Shown here piece by piece: positions 15,530 to 24,588 of a DNA stretch of 64,000 nt; position 1 is the stretch's first letter; each line of letters begins with the position of its first letter. The notes under the pieces were generated by a model, which had not been told where the DNA came from, searched no databases, and was given only the letters and a program-made list of their open reading frames with translations. A program made the translations under genes and the position numbers. Source of the DNA: Deltaproteobacteria bacterium (GTDB lineage Bacteria > Desulfobacterota > Syntrophorhabdia > Syntrophorhabdales > Syntrophorhabdaceae); the NCBI GenBank assembly GCA_022711595.1, contig JAKLET010000009.1:1-64000 (forward strand), written 5' to 3'.

Positions 15530-16363
15530 TTATCCGTCCTTCAGGAATTGGTGTGGATCTACCTGTTTACCGTTCTTCCAGACCTCATAATGCAGATGGG
15601 GGCCCGTCGAAATCCCTGACGAACCGGAAGCGGCGATCTTTTCGCCCTTTTTGATGGTCTGGCCGACCTTTACGAAATTCTCCTTGTTGTGAGCATATGC
15701 GGTACTGAGACCATGTCCGTGCTCAATAACCACAATATGGCCGCTCCCGCTTGTCCAGCCGGAGAAGCTGACAATCCCGTCGGCTGTGGCCTTAACGTCA
15801 GTGCCCATTGACGCCCGTATGTCAAGACCGGTGTGAAACTTGCTGACACCGGTGACAGGATGGTGACGCATTCCGAAATGTGAGCTGATCTGTCCATGGA
15901 TCGGCCAGCCGGAGGGAGTTGCAAGGAGTACATTCTTCTGCTCGGAGATATATTTTTTGATTTCCGCAACGGATTCCAGGGTTTCCTTCATCTCTCTCTT
16001 GATCGCCTCTATATCGATCGACCCGGAATCTCCAAACTCGGCGGTTTTGAGGATGTTGTTCTTTGATTTGAGTTCCACGAGCCTCGAAAGTTCGTTGTTT
16101 GTTTCTTTAAGCGAACCGATGGTGAGCTTCAATTCGTTGAATTCGCGGGAGAAGTAAGAGAGTTTACTCTTCATGACGTAGTATTCGGCGGTCCTGACCC
16201 CGGCGATAATGGTGTAAGCGGCGCCTATGACCGCAAAGGCCATGCAGGCAAGCAGGCCGGCGATAGGCAACCGGACTTTCAGGGGCTGTGATTTTGTGTG
16301 TGGAACGACCAGGATGGTAACGGACGTCATGCATCTTTTCATGAAACGGCTGAAATTCATCAT
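15530..16363 (-). CDS. Membrane-anchored M23 family peptidase
   Basis: This 277-residue protein has a membrane helix (about residues 32-55), a coiled-coil region (60-135) and a C-terminal LytM/M23 domain. The zinc ligands are in HTGLDIR (H-x3-D) and HLHYE (H-x-H), with AYAHN between them. It should cut or reshape peptidoglycan in the periplasm. Coupling to the downstream bactofilin suggests the filament localises it. The start could also be the ATG three bases later. It heads a four-gene cluster with three bactofilins. Confidence 0.92.
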   Translation of the reverse strand: MMNFSRFMKRCMTSVTILVVPHTKSQPLKVRLPIAGLLACMAFAVIGAAYTIIAGVRTAEYYVMKSKLSYFSREFNELKLTIGSLKETNNELSRLVELKSKNNILKTAEFGDSGSIDIEAIKREMKETLESVAEIKKYISEQKNVLLATPSGWPIHGQISSHFGMRHHPVTGVSKFHTGLDIRASMGTDVKATADGIVSFSGWTSGSGHIVVIEHGHGLSTAYAHNKENFVKVGQTIKKGEKIAASGSSGISTGPHLHYEVWKNGKQVDPHQFLKDG

Positions 16364-16385
16364 ATATCCAAACCCAATTGCAAAC

Positions 16386-16413
16386 TCTATACCGTTATCG
16401 ATGTTATTGTCAA
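16386..16413 (-). promoter_or_regulatory. Sigma-70-type promoter of the M23-bactofilin operon
   Basis: Perfect TTGACA, 16-nt spacer, TATAGA on the minus strand. The leader to the peptidase ATG is about 16 nt. Confidence 0.55.
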
Positions 16414-16581
16414 GTTCTTAACATGAGAAGGATAAAGAAAACAAAAAGATTATGACGCTGTTTGTTTGAACTTATCAGGTATTTGGTCTATCATCAAGAT
16501 TGTCTTAGGTTATTCTTGTCGGCGCTGAACTTTCTGTGATTTTTTTCTTCTTATTGGCCGGGATTGGCTATATAATAATGT

Positions 16582-16824
16582 ATGGCTTCGCGTATTACAT
16601 ATAATTGTTGTTTGCTCTTATTATTCTCCCTTTTGATAATCTTCACCGTGTCGGAAGGTTTTTGCAAGGATGACCTCAAGATCACCAAGGACAAAGACGG
16701 GACGACCTACACTGTCGGCTCTGACGAGTCAAGAGAAAAAGCAGTCGAGGAAGAAGAGCGCGACAAACAGAGGGCTTGGGATATGCTCAAGAACTCCAAC
16801 ATTATCATCGACAAACGGAAATAG
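16582..16824 (+). CDS. Small exported protein of unknown function
   Basis: This 80-residue protein has a hydrophobic signal segment (residues 7-24) ending near EGFCKDD and a short, highly charged mature part (DLKITKDKDGTTYTVGSDE, then a Glu/Arg-rich helix). The Cys at the end of the hydrophobic stretch could be a lipidation site, but the surrounding residues are a poor lipobox. Its TAG stop is followed at once by the ATG of the NtrC-type regulator, so the two are co-expressed. I do not recognise the family. Confidence 0.65.
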   Translation: MASRITYNCCLLLLFSLLIIFTVSEGFCKDDLKITKDKDGTTYTVGSDESREKAVEEEERDKQRAWDMLKNSNIIIDKRK

Positions 16825-18276
16825 ATGGAGAAGGGCAAGGTCATCATCGTAGAGGATGAAGAGCATATTCTTTCTATGCTCAGTGAGTTCCTGACAGCGA
16901 ACGGCTACACCGTCGATCCTTTTATCGACAGTAAAAAAGCGCTCGCGGCATTGAAGAATAACGGCTATCATGTCCTCATCACGGACCTTATGATGCCCAA
17001 AGTTGACGGACTTCAACTCATCAACTTCATCCAGAAGGAATATCTCGATACGCTCGGTATTGTCATGACCGGCTACGGGAGCATGGAAAGTGCCATCAGC
17101 GCCATGCGGTGCGGCGCTTTTGATTATATTCTCAAACCCTTCAAGTTCGAAGAGGTCCTTGCCACAGTAGACTCGGCCATGTACTATTTCAAGCTCCTTA
17201 AAAGCGACAACATACCCAAGGGGCTTACCCTCAAGGCCAATCTTCTCAGGCGGTACGCGGAGAACAAGATCATCCGGGAGAATACTATCCTGAGGAGCGC
17301 GCTGAAGGACAAGTATAAATTCGAAAACATCATCGGTGTCAGCTTTGCCATGCAGAAGGTCTTCGAGATGATAGAGCGTGTTGCCGATACGAACGCGACG
17401 GTTCTTGTCACGGGGGAGAGCGGCGTTGGAAAGGAGCTTGTGGCGAGGGCCATCCATTACAACTCATCGAAGCGTGACAATCCTCTTGTCGTCGTGAATT
17501 GCGGTGCCATACCCGAGAGCCTTCTTGAAAGTGAGCTTTTCGGATATGAGAAAGGCGCCTTCACGGGTGCCGTCAGCACCCGGTTGGGCCGGTTCGAACT
17601 TGCCACCGGGGGCTCCATCTTTCTCGACGAGATCGGGGACATGAGTTTCAATCTCCAGGTGAAGCTTCTGCGGGTCCTTCAGGAGAAAGCCTTTGAACGC
17701 ATCGGCGGATCAAAGACGATCAAGGTCGATGTGCGCATCATTGCGGCGACCAACCGCAAGCTCGAGGACCTCGTCAGTGAGAACAAGTTCCGTGAGGACC
17801 TCTACTACCGGCTGAATGTCGTTCCCATCCACATCCCGCCGCTTCGTGATCGCCGCCAGGACATACCGATCCTCATCAATTTTTTCCTTGAACAGTCAAA
17901 CAGGATAAATTCCGCCTCCATTGAAGGTTTTTCCGAAGAAGCCATGAAGGCCTTGATGGAATACGATTTTCCCGGTAACGTGCGTGAGCTTCAGAACATT
18001 GTGGAGCGCATGGTGGTCCTCAAAAGGGACGGGCATATCGATATCGAAGACCTCCCGGAAAAACTGTACAGTATTGAGAAGGAAGACGCGGTGCTGCAGC
18101 AGGAGACCTCCATTGATATCGATAAAGGGTATGATACCCTCGTTTCCGAGTTTGAAAAGACCCTCATAATAAAGGCATTAAGCGAAACCCAGGGCGTAAA
18201 AAGCAAGGCCGCCCAGGTCCTCAACATCAACCGCACAACCCTCATAGAGAAAATGAAACGCCTCGGCCTGGACTGA
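16825..18276 (+). CDS. Sigma-54-dependent response regulator (NtrC family)
   Basis: The 483 residues contain a receiver domain (1-125, phospho-acceptor Asp54 in [12 protein letters not shown]), a AAA+ domain and a C-terminal Fis-type helix-turn-helix ([21 protein letters not shown]). The AAA+ domain has Walker A GESGVGKE and the sigma-54 contact loop GAFTGA. It can open sigma-54 promoters. It sits upstream of the flrB-flrC pair, whose promoter is itself of sigma-54 type, so it is a candidate for the top regulator of the flagellar cascade (the FlrA/FleQ position), although unlike those it keeps a full receiver. No kinase is paired directly with it. Confidence 0.92.
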   Translation: MEKGKVIIVEDEEHILSMLSEFLTANGYTVDPFIDSKKALAALKNNGYHVLITDLMMPKVDGLQLINFIQKEYLDTLGIVMTGYGSMESAISAMRCGAFDYILKPFKFEEVLATVDSAMYYFKLLKSDNIPKGLTLKANLLRRYAENKIIRENTILRSALKDKYKFENIIGVSFAMQKVFEMIERVADTNATVLVTGESGVGKELVARAIHYNSSKRDNPLVVVNCGAIPESLLESELFGYEKGAFTGAVSTRLGRFELATGGSIFLDEIGDMSFNLQVKLLRVLQEKAFERIGGSKTIKVDVRIIAATNRKLEDLVSENKFREDLYYRLNVVPIHIPPLRDRRQDIPILINFFLEQSNRINSASIEGFSEEAMKALMEYDFPGNVRELQNIVERMVVLKRDGHIDIEDLPEKLYSIEKEDAVLQQETSIDIDKGYDTLVSEFEKTLIIKALSETQGVKSKAAQVLNINRTTLIEKMKRLGLD

Positions 18277-18294
18277 TTGTCAATAAAATGACGA

Positions 18295-18455
18295 TTGGGT
18301 CACAGGTCACAGGTCACAGGTCATGGGTGATGAATAGGTTTCTATAGTTTCTCTGGTTTTTTAAGTTTCTTTAGTTATTTAAACCAGATAAACAGGATAA
18401 ACCAGATAAACAGGATAAACCGCGGTCTTTCCTATGACCTATCACTCGGTTTCTT
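18295..18455. repeat. Intergenic repeat tract, families A and B, before flrB
   Basis: The left part is GGTCACAGGTCACAGGTCACAG then GGTCATGGGTGATG. The middle holds CCAGATAAACAGGATAAACCAG repeats, and the right end (18431-18450) carries the reverse words CCTATGACCTATCAC. The outer arms can pair. The tract ends at the sigma-54 promoter. Confidence 0.6.
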
Positions 18456-18470
18456 TGGTACACTTCTTGC
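18456..18470 (+). promoter_or_regulatory. Sigma-54 promoter of flrB
   Basis: TGGTAC, 5 nt, TTGC: GG at 18457-18458 and GC at 18469-18470, the correct -24/-12 spacing. Transcription should begin near 18482, two bases before the ATG. Confidence 0.8.
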
Positions 18471-18483
18471 AAATTGTTCAGCC

Positions 18484-19584
18484 ATGCAAATGCCTGAAAC
18501 CAAACTTCTCGAAAATGCCTTCTATGAATTTTCAAAGGCCTCGGATTCCATCATAAGCCATTACGCAACGCTGGAAGGCCAGATCAGGGAACTCAAAAGC
18601 GAACTGGAAGAAAAGAACAGGGCATTGGAGCGGGCAGGCGAATACCTTTACACGGTGCTCGATTCCCTTCCTGTCGGTGTTGTCGTCATTGACGGCAGAA
18701 CTGTTCTTTTTGCCAATAAGAACGCTGAAGAGCTCATCCCTGAAGGCATCATCGGCAATCTTGGCAACGGGCACAGCAAGACCGGCGAGATCAAGAACGG
18801 CCGCGGTCATTACAGGTGGAAGAAGGAAGGGCTGACCAACGGATTCGAAGGCAAACAGGTCATCGCCATTGAGGATGTCACCGAGATGGAGCGTATGAAG
18901 GAGCACATGGAGCGTGACGAGAGGCTCATGGCAATGGGCGAAATGGCGGCCCGCATCTCCCACGAGATAAAGAACCCGCTGGGAAGCATGGAGCTTTTCC
19001 TCTCAATGCTCATGGCGGGTAAGATGCGGGCAAAGGACCGCAAGTATGTAGAATATGTACTTTTCGGTGTCAAGACCATCGACAGGATCATAAACAACAT
19101 CCTTTCCTACACGCGGCCAAGAGAACTTGCATTAAAGAAGGAGGAACTGAGGTCGATCGTCGGGGACACTCTTGATTTTATGAGCGTGTCGACGAACGCG
19201 AGGAACATCAACGTTAACTTTGCCCCGGGCAGTTCCGGGTCGGCCTTTTTCGATCCCGACATGATGAAGCTCGTGGTCATGAACCTTGTGAGCAATGCCA
19301 TAGACGCGGTTGGCCAGAACGGGAAGATCAAGGTGGATATCAAGGAAAACGAACGCTACGGTGTTCTCATTGTGAGCGACAACGGGCCGGGTATGCCCGA
19401 AGAATTGCGCAGGAACATTTTCAATCCATTTTTTACAACTAAAGACAAAGGCGTGGGTCTGGGACTTTTCATCGTCTACAATATTGTGAAGGCCCATGGC
19501 GGCTTTATTGAGGTTGAATCCGAAATGGGATCTGGTTCATCCTTTCTTATCTATATTCCCAGGGAGAGGTTGACTGTCTTATGA
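18484..19584 (+). CDS. flrB: Flagellar sensor histidine kinase (FlrB/FleS-like)
   Basis: This 366-residue cytoplasmic kinase has an N-terminal coiled coil (about 30-55), a PAS-like domain (55-135), a HisKA dimer domain and an HATPase domain. The phospho-acceptor His160 lies in [15 protein letters not shown]. The ATPase domain has an N box (LVSNAIDAV) and DNGPGMPEE, then GVGLGLFIV. There is no membrane segment. It pairs with the overlapping regulator gene flrC. The ATG at 18484 has no ribosome binding site and lies about two bases after the predicted sigma-54 start. No later in-frame start fits the domain layout, so the message is probably leaderless. Confidence 0.9.
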   Translation: MQMPETKLLENAFYEFSKASDSIISHYATLEGQIRELKSELEEKNRALERAGEYLYTVLDSLPVGVVVIDGRTVLFANKNAEELIPEGIIGNLGNGHSKTGEIKNGRGHYRWKKEGLTNGFEGKQVIAIEDVTEMERMKEHMERDERLMAMGEMAARISHEIKNPLGSMELFLSMLMAGKMRAKDRKYVEYVLFGVKTIDRIINNILSYTRPRELALKKEELRSIVGDTLDFMSVSTNARNINVNFAPGSSGSAFFDPDMMKLVVMNLVSNAIDAVGQNGKIKVDIKENERYGVLIVSDNGPGMPEELRRNIFNPFFTTKDKGVGLGLFIVYNIVKAHGGFIEVESEMGSGSSFLIYIPRERLTVL

Positions 19585-20870
19585 AAACGAACGTCCTTGT
19601 AGTCGATGACGATAACCACATGCGCATTGCCCTGAAGGAATCGCTCGTGCGGGCCGGCTACAATGTCGCTCTCGCGGAAGATGGCAAAACTGCCATGACG
19701 GAGATCGACCGCAACATTTTCGATCTTGTCATCACAGATGTGAAGATGCCCCACCTGAGCGGCATCGACCTGTTGAAGGCCATCAAGGAATCGTCGCCGT
19801 TCATGCCCGTCATACTTATGACAGGCTACGGAACAGTGCAGGATGCCGTGAAGGTCATCAAGGAAGGCGCCTATGATTATATCCTTAAGCCCTTCAATAC
19901 GGAAACCCTCTACAGTATTGTCAAGCGCGCCCTCGGCGTAAAGAATGGAAAGATCGTTTACTCGTCGCGGGCAATGAAGGAAGTGCTTCTCAAGGCCGAA
20001 AGAGTGGCCGGGTCGGATGCCACCGTTCTTGTTCTCGGGGAAAGCGGCGTCGGAAAGGAAGTCATTTCAAAATATGTCCATGAGAAATCCGACAGGGCGG
20101 ATATGCCTTTTGTGGCCGTGAACTGTGCGGCGCTGCCGGAAAACCTTCTGGAAAGCGAGCTCTTCGGTTATGAAAAAGGCGCCTTCACAGGTGCGCTGGC
20201 CAGGAAACCGGGCAAGTTCGAGCTTGCCGATAAAGGCACCATCCTTCTCGACGAGGTCACAGAGATGGACCTCAGGCTCCAGGCAAAACTGCTTCGAGTT
20301 CTCCAGGAAAAGGAGGTGGAGGCGGTCGGTTCAAGGTATCCGAAGAAGATCGATGTCCGCGTTATCGCCACGACGAACCGCGACATCGTTAAGACCGTCT
20401 GTGAAGGCAAGTTCCGTGAAGACCTTTATTACCGCCTCAGTGTATTTCCGATCACCATCCCGCCGCTTCGCGACCGCAGGGAGGACATTGCGCCCCTCGT
20501 CGGCCATCTTCTCAAAAAGCATTCCAGGGGGATGGACATAGGGGTGAATGACGAAACAATGCAGTATCTCGAGGCAAGGCACTGGAAGGGCAATGTGCGC
20601 GAACTGGAGAACGTCATCGCCAGGGCGTGCATTCTTTCCAACGGTTCAGTGATCACCATGAGCCATATCGGCGAGGCACAGCCATTGCAAGACATGGCTG
20701 TCGGATCGGTGAGAGAAATGGAGACGAAGCTCATTATTGACGCCCTGAGATCGGTAAAAGGCAACCGTACAAAGGCCGCCGCGATCCTGGGCATTACGGT
20801 ACGGACCTTAAGGAACAAGATAAACGAATACCGCACAATGGGGATCGATATCCCGGTGAAGGAGTATTGA
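19581..20870 (+). CDS. flrC: Flagellar sigma-54-dependent response regulator (FlrC-like)
   Basis: This 429-residue protein has a receiver domain (Asp53 in VITDVKMPHLSG), a AAA+ domain with GESGVGKE and KGAFTGA, and a Fis-type helix-turn-helix (RTKAAAILGITVRTLRNKI). It overlaps flrB by 4 nt and the flgB start by one base (TGATG), so kinase, regulator and basal-body genes are one transcription unit. It should activate the sigma-54 promoters of fliK, fliL and flgF in this window. The 17-bp palindromes upstream of fliK and flgF are good candidates for its binding sites. Confidence 0.92.
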   Translation: MKTNVLVVDDDNHMRIALKESLVRAGYNVALAEDGKTAMTEIDRNIFDLVITDVKMPHLSGIDLLKAIKESSPFMPVILMTGYGTVQDAVKVIKEGAYDYILKPFNTETLYSIVKRALGVKNGKIVYSSRAMKEVLLKAERVAGSDATVLVLGESGVGKEVISKYVHEKSDRADMPFVAVNCAALPENLLESELFGYEKGAFTGALARKPGKFELADKGTILLDEVTEMDLRLQAKLLRVLQEKEVEAVGSRYPKKIDVRVIATTNRDIVKTVCEGKFREDLYYRLSVFPITIPPLRDRREDIAPLVGHLLKKHSRGMDIGVNDETMQYLEARHWKGNVRELENVIARACILSNGSVITMSHIGEAQPLQDMAVGSVREMETKLIIDALRSVKGNRTKAAAILGITVRTLRNKINEYRTMGIDIPVKEY

Positions 20871-21232
20871 TGGAGATTGTTGATCTCATAGGAAAAGCGC
20901 TGGGTGTGAGGGCCTTTTACCACAAGGTCATATCCGGCAACATCGCGAATTCGCAGACACCGGCGTACAAGGAAAAAGACATTGATTTCAAAAACGAGCT
21001 CGGCAAACGGCTCGGTGCCGCGGCGGGAAAGAGAATGTCCGATCCTTCCGACTACAACGTCACCGAGAATCAGGGAAACGACGGCCTTAAGAGCATCGAC
21101 GGGAACACCGTAGACCTTGAAGGCCAGACGGTAAAATTGACCGAGAACCAGCTCATGTACCACGCGCTGGTCCAGATAGCGGGAAAACGATTTTCGCTTA
21201 TGAAATACATTATAAGCGAGGGAAAGAGGTAA
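20870..21232 (+). CDS. flgB: Flagellar proximal rod protein FlgB
   Basis: This 120-residue rod protein has the family signature SGNIANSQTPAYKEKDIDF near residue 23 and a C-terminal helix ending MKYIISEGKR. The ATG at 20870 shares its A with the flrC TGA, following GGAG; the TTG at 20867 is less likely. FlgB forms the proximal rod with FlgC, FlgF and FliE. flgC follows 4 nt later. Confidence 0.94.
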   Translation: MEIVDLIGKALGVRAFYHKVISGNIANSQTPAYKEKDIDFKNELGKRLGAAAGKRMSDPSDYNVTENQGNDGLKSIDGNTVDLEGQTVKLTENQLMYHALVQIAGKRFSLMKYIISEGKR

Positions 21233-21236
21233 TAAC

Positions 21237-21668
21237 ATGGGAGCTTTTGACATCTTCAAGATCAGCGCTTCGGGGATGAAGGCACAAAGGACACGGATGG
21301 AGGTGGTTGCATCCAACCTTTCCAACGTTCACACGACGAGCACTGACGAGGGCGGTCCTTACAGAAAAAAGGATGTTGTCTTCAAGGCCATCGATGTTTC
21401 GGAGGACAAAAGCTTCGGCGGCACCCTCAGCAAGAAGATCGAAGGCGTAAAGGCCGAGTCGATCCAGGAAAGCGAAAAACCCATGCAAAAGGTCTTCAGT
21501 CCAAGTCATCCCGATGCCGATGAAGAAGGGTACGTTACCTATCCCAACGTGAACCTGATGGAGGAAATGACGGATATGGTGGCCGCCACGCGTGCCTATG
21601 AAGCGAACGTGAACGTTCTCAATACAACGAAGGACATGTTCTTGAAGACTCTCGATCTCATTAAATAG
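21237..21668 (+). CDS. flgC: Flagellar rod protein FlgC
   Basis: This 143-residue protein begins with FKISASGMKAQRTRMEVVASNLSN-type rod sequence. It ends VNLMEEMTDMVAATRAYEANV, the conserved FlgC C-terminal helix. It builds the proximal rod in the periplasm and is exported by the flagellar type III system. It lies between flgB and fliE in the usual order. Confidence 0.95.
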   Translation: MGAFDIFKISASGMKAQRTRMEVVASNLSNVHTTSTDEGGPYRKKDVVFKAIDVSEDKSFGGTLSKKIEGVKAESIQESEKPMQKVFSPSHPDADEEGYVTYPNVNLMEEMTDMVAATRAYEANVNVLNTTKDMFLKTLDLIK

Positions 21669-21679
21669 GGGGCAGATCC

Positions 21680-21967
21680 ATGAAGGTAGAAAATTTTACC
21701 CTCCCCAATTTCGGCGAAATTCAGAAACCGGCCAATGAAAAGGCGAAAACCTCTTTCAGCGATGTCCTGAAAGACTCCATCAAAAAGGTTGTGGAGATCG
21801 AAAAAGAGGCGGATCAGGAGGTTGAAAAACTGGTCAAGATGGAAAACACGGACATTCAGACCACCATGATCGCTATCGAGAAGGCGGATCTGTCATTCCA
21901 GACGATGATGCAGATACGGAACAAGATCATATCGGCATATGAAGAGATAATGAGGATGCAGGTGTAA
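21680..21967 (+). CDS. fliE: Flagellar hook-basal body protein FliE
   Basis: This 95-residue protein has the family's C-terminal helical half (TTMIAIEKADLSFQTMMQIR followed by NKIISAYEEIMRMQV). FliE joins the MS ring to the rod. GGGGCAG-type ribosome binding sequence precedes the ATG. It is followed after 3 nt by fliF. Confidence 0.95.
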   Translation: MKVENFTLPNFGEIQKPANEKAKTSFSDVLKDSIKKVVEIEKEADQEVEKLVKMENTDIQTTMIAIEKADLSFQTMMQIRNKIISAYEEIMRMQV

Positions 21968-21970
21968 CCG

Positions 21971-23584
21971 ATGGCGCCAATGGACGAGCTTCTCAATAAC
22001 ACCAAAAACTATCTCAGGACAGCCCCGAAGAGCAAACTCTACATGTATCTCTTTCTGTTCATAGCTCTTGTCGGCGGGTCAATCATCGGTCTCTCCTTTC
22101 TTCAGAAGGAGAACTACCAGACGCTTTTTGCCGGTCTCTCGACGGAAGACGCCTCCGCGGTTGTCGCCAAGCTCAAGGAATTGAAGGTCCCATACAAGCT
22201 CAGTCTCGGAGGCAGTGCTATCGCCGTACCGAAGGAAAAGGTCTACGATGTGCGCCTTATGCTTGCCGGCCAGAACGCGCTCCCCGGTGCCGGCGGGGTG
22301 GGCTTCGAACTCTTCGATAAGACGAACTACGGCATGACGGAGTTCATGCAGAACATCAATTATAAACGGGCCATTCAGGGGGAGCTTTCAAGGACCATCA
22401 ACCAGATGCCTGAAGTGAAGGGCTCACGGGTGCATATCGCGATCCCGGAAAAGACGCTCTTCACCGACCGCGAGAAGGACGTCACCGCGTCGGTCTTTCT
22501 GAAACTCAAACCGGGCAAGACCATATCCAAAGAACAGGTGGCGGGGATCGTCCATCTTGTATCAGGAAGCATTGAGGGGTTGAAGCCCGATAACGTGACC
22601 ATTGTGGATTCCTTCGGAAAGACGCTTTTCAAGAGCGGTTCCTCGGGTTCGGCAGTTGCCCTCTCGGGCCAGCAGTTCGAGCTCCAGAGAAGCGTGGAGA
22701 AGACGCTGGAGGAGTCGGTGCAATCGATGCTGGACAAGTTTATACCCGCCAACAAGTCGATCATACGCGCCAATGTGGAGCTCAACCTCCGGAAGGTGGA
22801 GAAGGTCGAGGAAGAATATCAACCCAACAAGAGCGTGATCACCGGCGAGCGTAAAAGCAGGGAAAAGGTTGTCAACAGGACAGGCTCCACGGGCGGTGTG
22901 CCGGGTGTAGCATCGAACGTTCCCAATATCGCGGGTAAAGATAGCGCGAAAGTGGAAACATCTGCGAGTACGTCCAGGGGCAGCGAATCCGAGCGGGAGG
23001 AATCACAGACCACATATGAGGTGAGCAAGGTGGTAAGGAAGATCATTGAGCCTCATGGCGATATCAAACGGATATCCATCGCCATAGTCCTCGATGGTAA
23101 ATACGAGAAGGTGAAAGGCCAGAAGGGCGCAGAGGAATTGAAGTATTCGCCCCGTTCCCAGAAGGAACTGGATGATATCAAGGGCATCGTTTCAAGGGCG
23201 GTAGGAGCCGACGAAGAGCGCGGCGACAAGATCGAAGTGCTCAATGTTCCCTTCGAGGTGGAAAACATGGCCGACGAGAAAGGCCTTATCGAGTCTGCCG
23301 AACGCAAGGAAATGATATTCAACTTCGGAAAGTACGCCTTTTACATGGTGATACTCGCTGCAATTTTTCTCTTCGTCATCAAGCCTCTCATGGGTGTGCT
23401 GAAGGCAAAGGCGGACCGGGCACCGATGTACCAGGTCAAGGATATTTACGTTAAGAGCGGTGTGACAGGCGGTGAAACTGCAACACCCATCGAGAACAAG
23501 CAGCAGAATGCGCTCAACGATGCGATGAAGGACAAATCGATTGTCGGTTCCGTAATTAAGGAATGGGTGAAAGAAGGAACATGA
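21971..23584 (+). CDS. fliF: Flagellar MS-ring protein FliF
   Basis: This 537-residue protein has an N-terminal membrane helix (about residues 22-45), the ring-building motifs, and a second membrane helix (about 453-473: AFYMVILAAIFLFVIKPLMG). The first ring motif reads QTLFAGLSTEDASAVVAKLK. A short cytoplasmic tail follows that would bind FliG. The Ser/Gly-rich stretch near residues 300-345 matches the variable periplasmic loop. The MS ring is the base of the flagellum. The fliG ATG overlaps its stop codon. Confidence 0.96.
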   Translation: MAPMDELLNNTKNYLRTAPKSKLYMYLFLFIALVGGSIIGLSFLQKENYQTLFAGLSTEDASAVVAKLKELKVPYKLSLGGSAIAVPKEKVYDVRLMLAGQNALPGAGGVGFELFDKTNYGMTEFMQNINYKRAIQGELSRTINQMPEVKGSRVHIAIPEKTLFTDREKDVTASVFLKLKPGKTISKEQVAGIVHLVSGSIEGLKPDNVTIVDSFGKTLFKSGSSGSAVALSGQQFELQRSVEKTLEESVQSMLDKFIPANKSIIRANVELNLRKVEKVEEEYQPNKSVITGERKSREKVVNRTGSTGGVPGVASNVPNIAGKDSAKVETSASTSRGSESEREESQTTYEVSKVVRKIIEPHGDIKRISIAIVLDGKYEKVKGQKGAEELKYSPRSQKELDDIKGIVSRAVGADEERGDKIEVLNVPFEVENMADEKGLIESAERKEMIFNFGKYAFYMVILAAIFLFVIKPLMGVLKAKADRAPMYQVKDIYVKSGVTGGETATPIENKQQNALNDAMKDKSIVGSVIKEWVKEGT

Positions 23585-24588
23585 TAATGGACTCCGAAGA
23601 CATCTCCGGACTCAGAAAGGCCGCGATCCTTATCCTTACAATGGATGACGAAGTGACCAAGGAGGTAATGAAGGGACTCGACGAGGAAGAAATAGAGGCC
23701 ATAGGCAAGGAGATATCCAATCTCAAGCTCATCCCCGACCATCTCGTGCAGAAAGTCCAGGATGAGTTCATGTCGCGGGCGAGTAAAAAGGGCAAGAATG
23801 TCGTCGGCGGTGAAAGCAGGTTCCGCATGCTTGTCAAGAACAGTTTTGACGAAGATAAGGCCGAACTGCTGCTGGGCAACCTGGATACCAAGAAAGGGAT
23901 CCCCGGCGAGTTCCTGAGACGCTGCGACCCGAAGGTGCTCGCGAACCTGCTCCGCGGCGAACACCCGCAGACTATCGCCCTTGTTCTGTCCACACTGGGA
24001 ACAAAGAAGGCGGGGGACGCCATTTCTTCGTTACCGGACCGTTCCCAGACGGAAGTTGTAGTGAGAATGGCGAATCTCGAAAAGGTGGACCTTTCGATCC
24101 TTGCCGAGGTGGAAAGCGTGATAAAGGAACAGCTTGAAAACACCCTCGGGGGCGCCGAAGGCAAACAGCTTGGCGGTGTCGAGGTGGTTGCCAGCATTTT
24201 GAACCAGATGGACAGGACCCTCGAATCGGAACTTCTCGGCAAGCTCGAAGAGACGAACCCGGAGCTGGCCGAGCGGATACGGCAGCTCATGTTTACCTTT
24301 GAAGATCTTGCGCATCTCGACGACCGGAGCATCCAGGTACTCCTGAAGGAAATATCTTCGGAGGACATCGGCCTTGCATTGAAAGGCGCCTCCGATGTGA
24401 TGAAGGAAAAGATCTTCTCCAATATGTCAGAGCGGGCCTCCGCCATGCTGAAAGAAGACCTCGATGCCATGGGCCCGGTGAGGCTCTCCGATGTCGAAAA
24501 GGCCCAGGTCAGGATCGCCATGGTCGCCAAGAAGCTTGAAGGCGAGGGAAAGATATTTCTTTCCCGCGGAAGCGAAGAATTCGTTTGA
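23581..24588 (+). CDS. fliG: Flagellar motor switch protein FliG
   Basis: This 335-residue protein has N-terminal (LRKAAILILTMDDEV), middle (EHPQTIALVLSTL, matching the EHPQ motif) and C-terminal domains. The C-terminal charged helix (LAHLDDRSIQVLLKEISSED) meets MotA. The ATG at 23581 overlaps the fliF TGA and follows AAGGA; ATG 23587 is a possible alternative. FliG converts stator motion to rotation and links FliF to FliM. Confidence 0.96.
   Translation: MIMDSEDISGLRKAAILILTMDDEVTKEVMKGLDEEEIEAIGKEISNLKLIPDHLVQKVQDEFMSRASKKGKNVVGGESRFRMLVKNSFDEDKAELLLGNLDTKKGIPGEFLRRCDPKVLANLLRGEHPQTIALVLSTLGTKKAGDAISSLPDRSQTEVVVRMANLEKVDLSILAEVESVIKEQLENTLGGAEGKQLGGVEVVASILNQMDRTLESELLGKLEETNPELAERIRQLMFTFEDLAHLDDRSIQVLLKEISSEDIGLALKGASDVMKEKIFSNMSERASAMLKEDLDAMGPVRLSDVEKAQVRIAMVAKKLEGEGKIFLSRGSEEFV

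Noticed and set aside
16571-16576. TATAAT just before the small exported protein gene
   Set aside because: Transcription would start at or inside the start codon region and no -35 is found at the right distance; too weak to list as a promoter.
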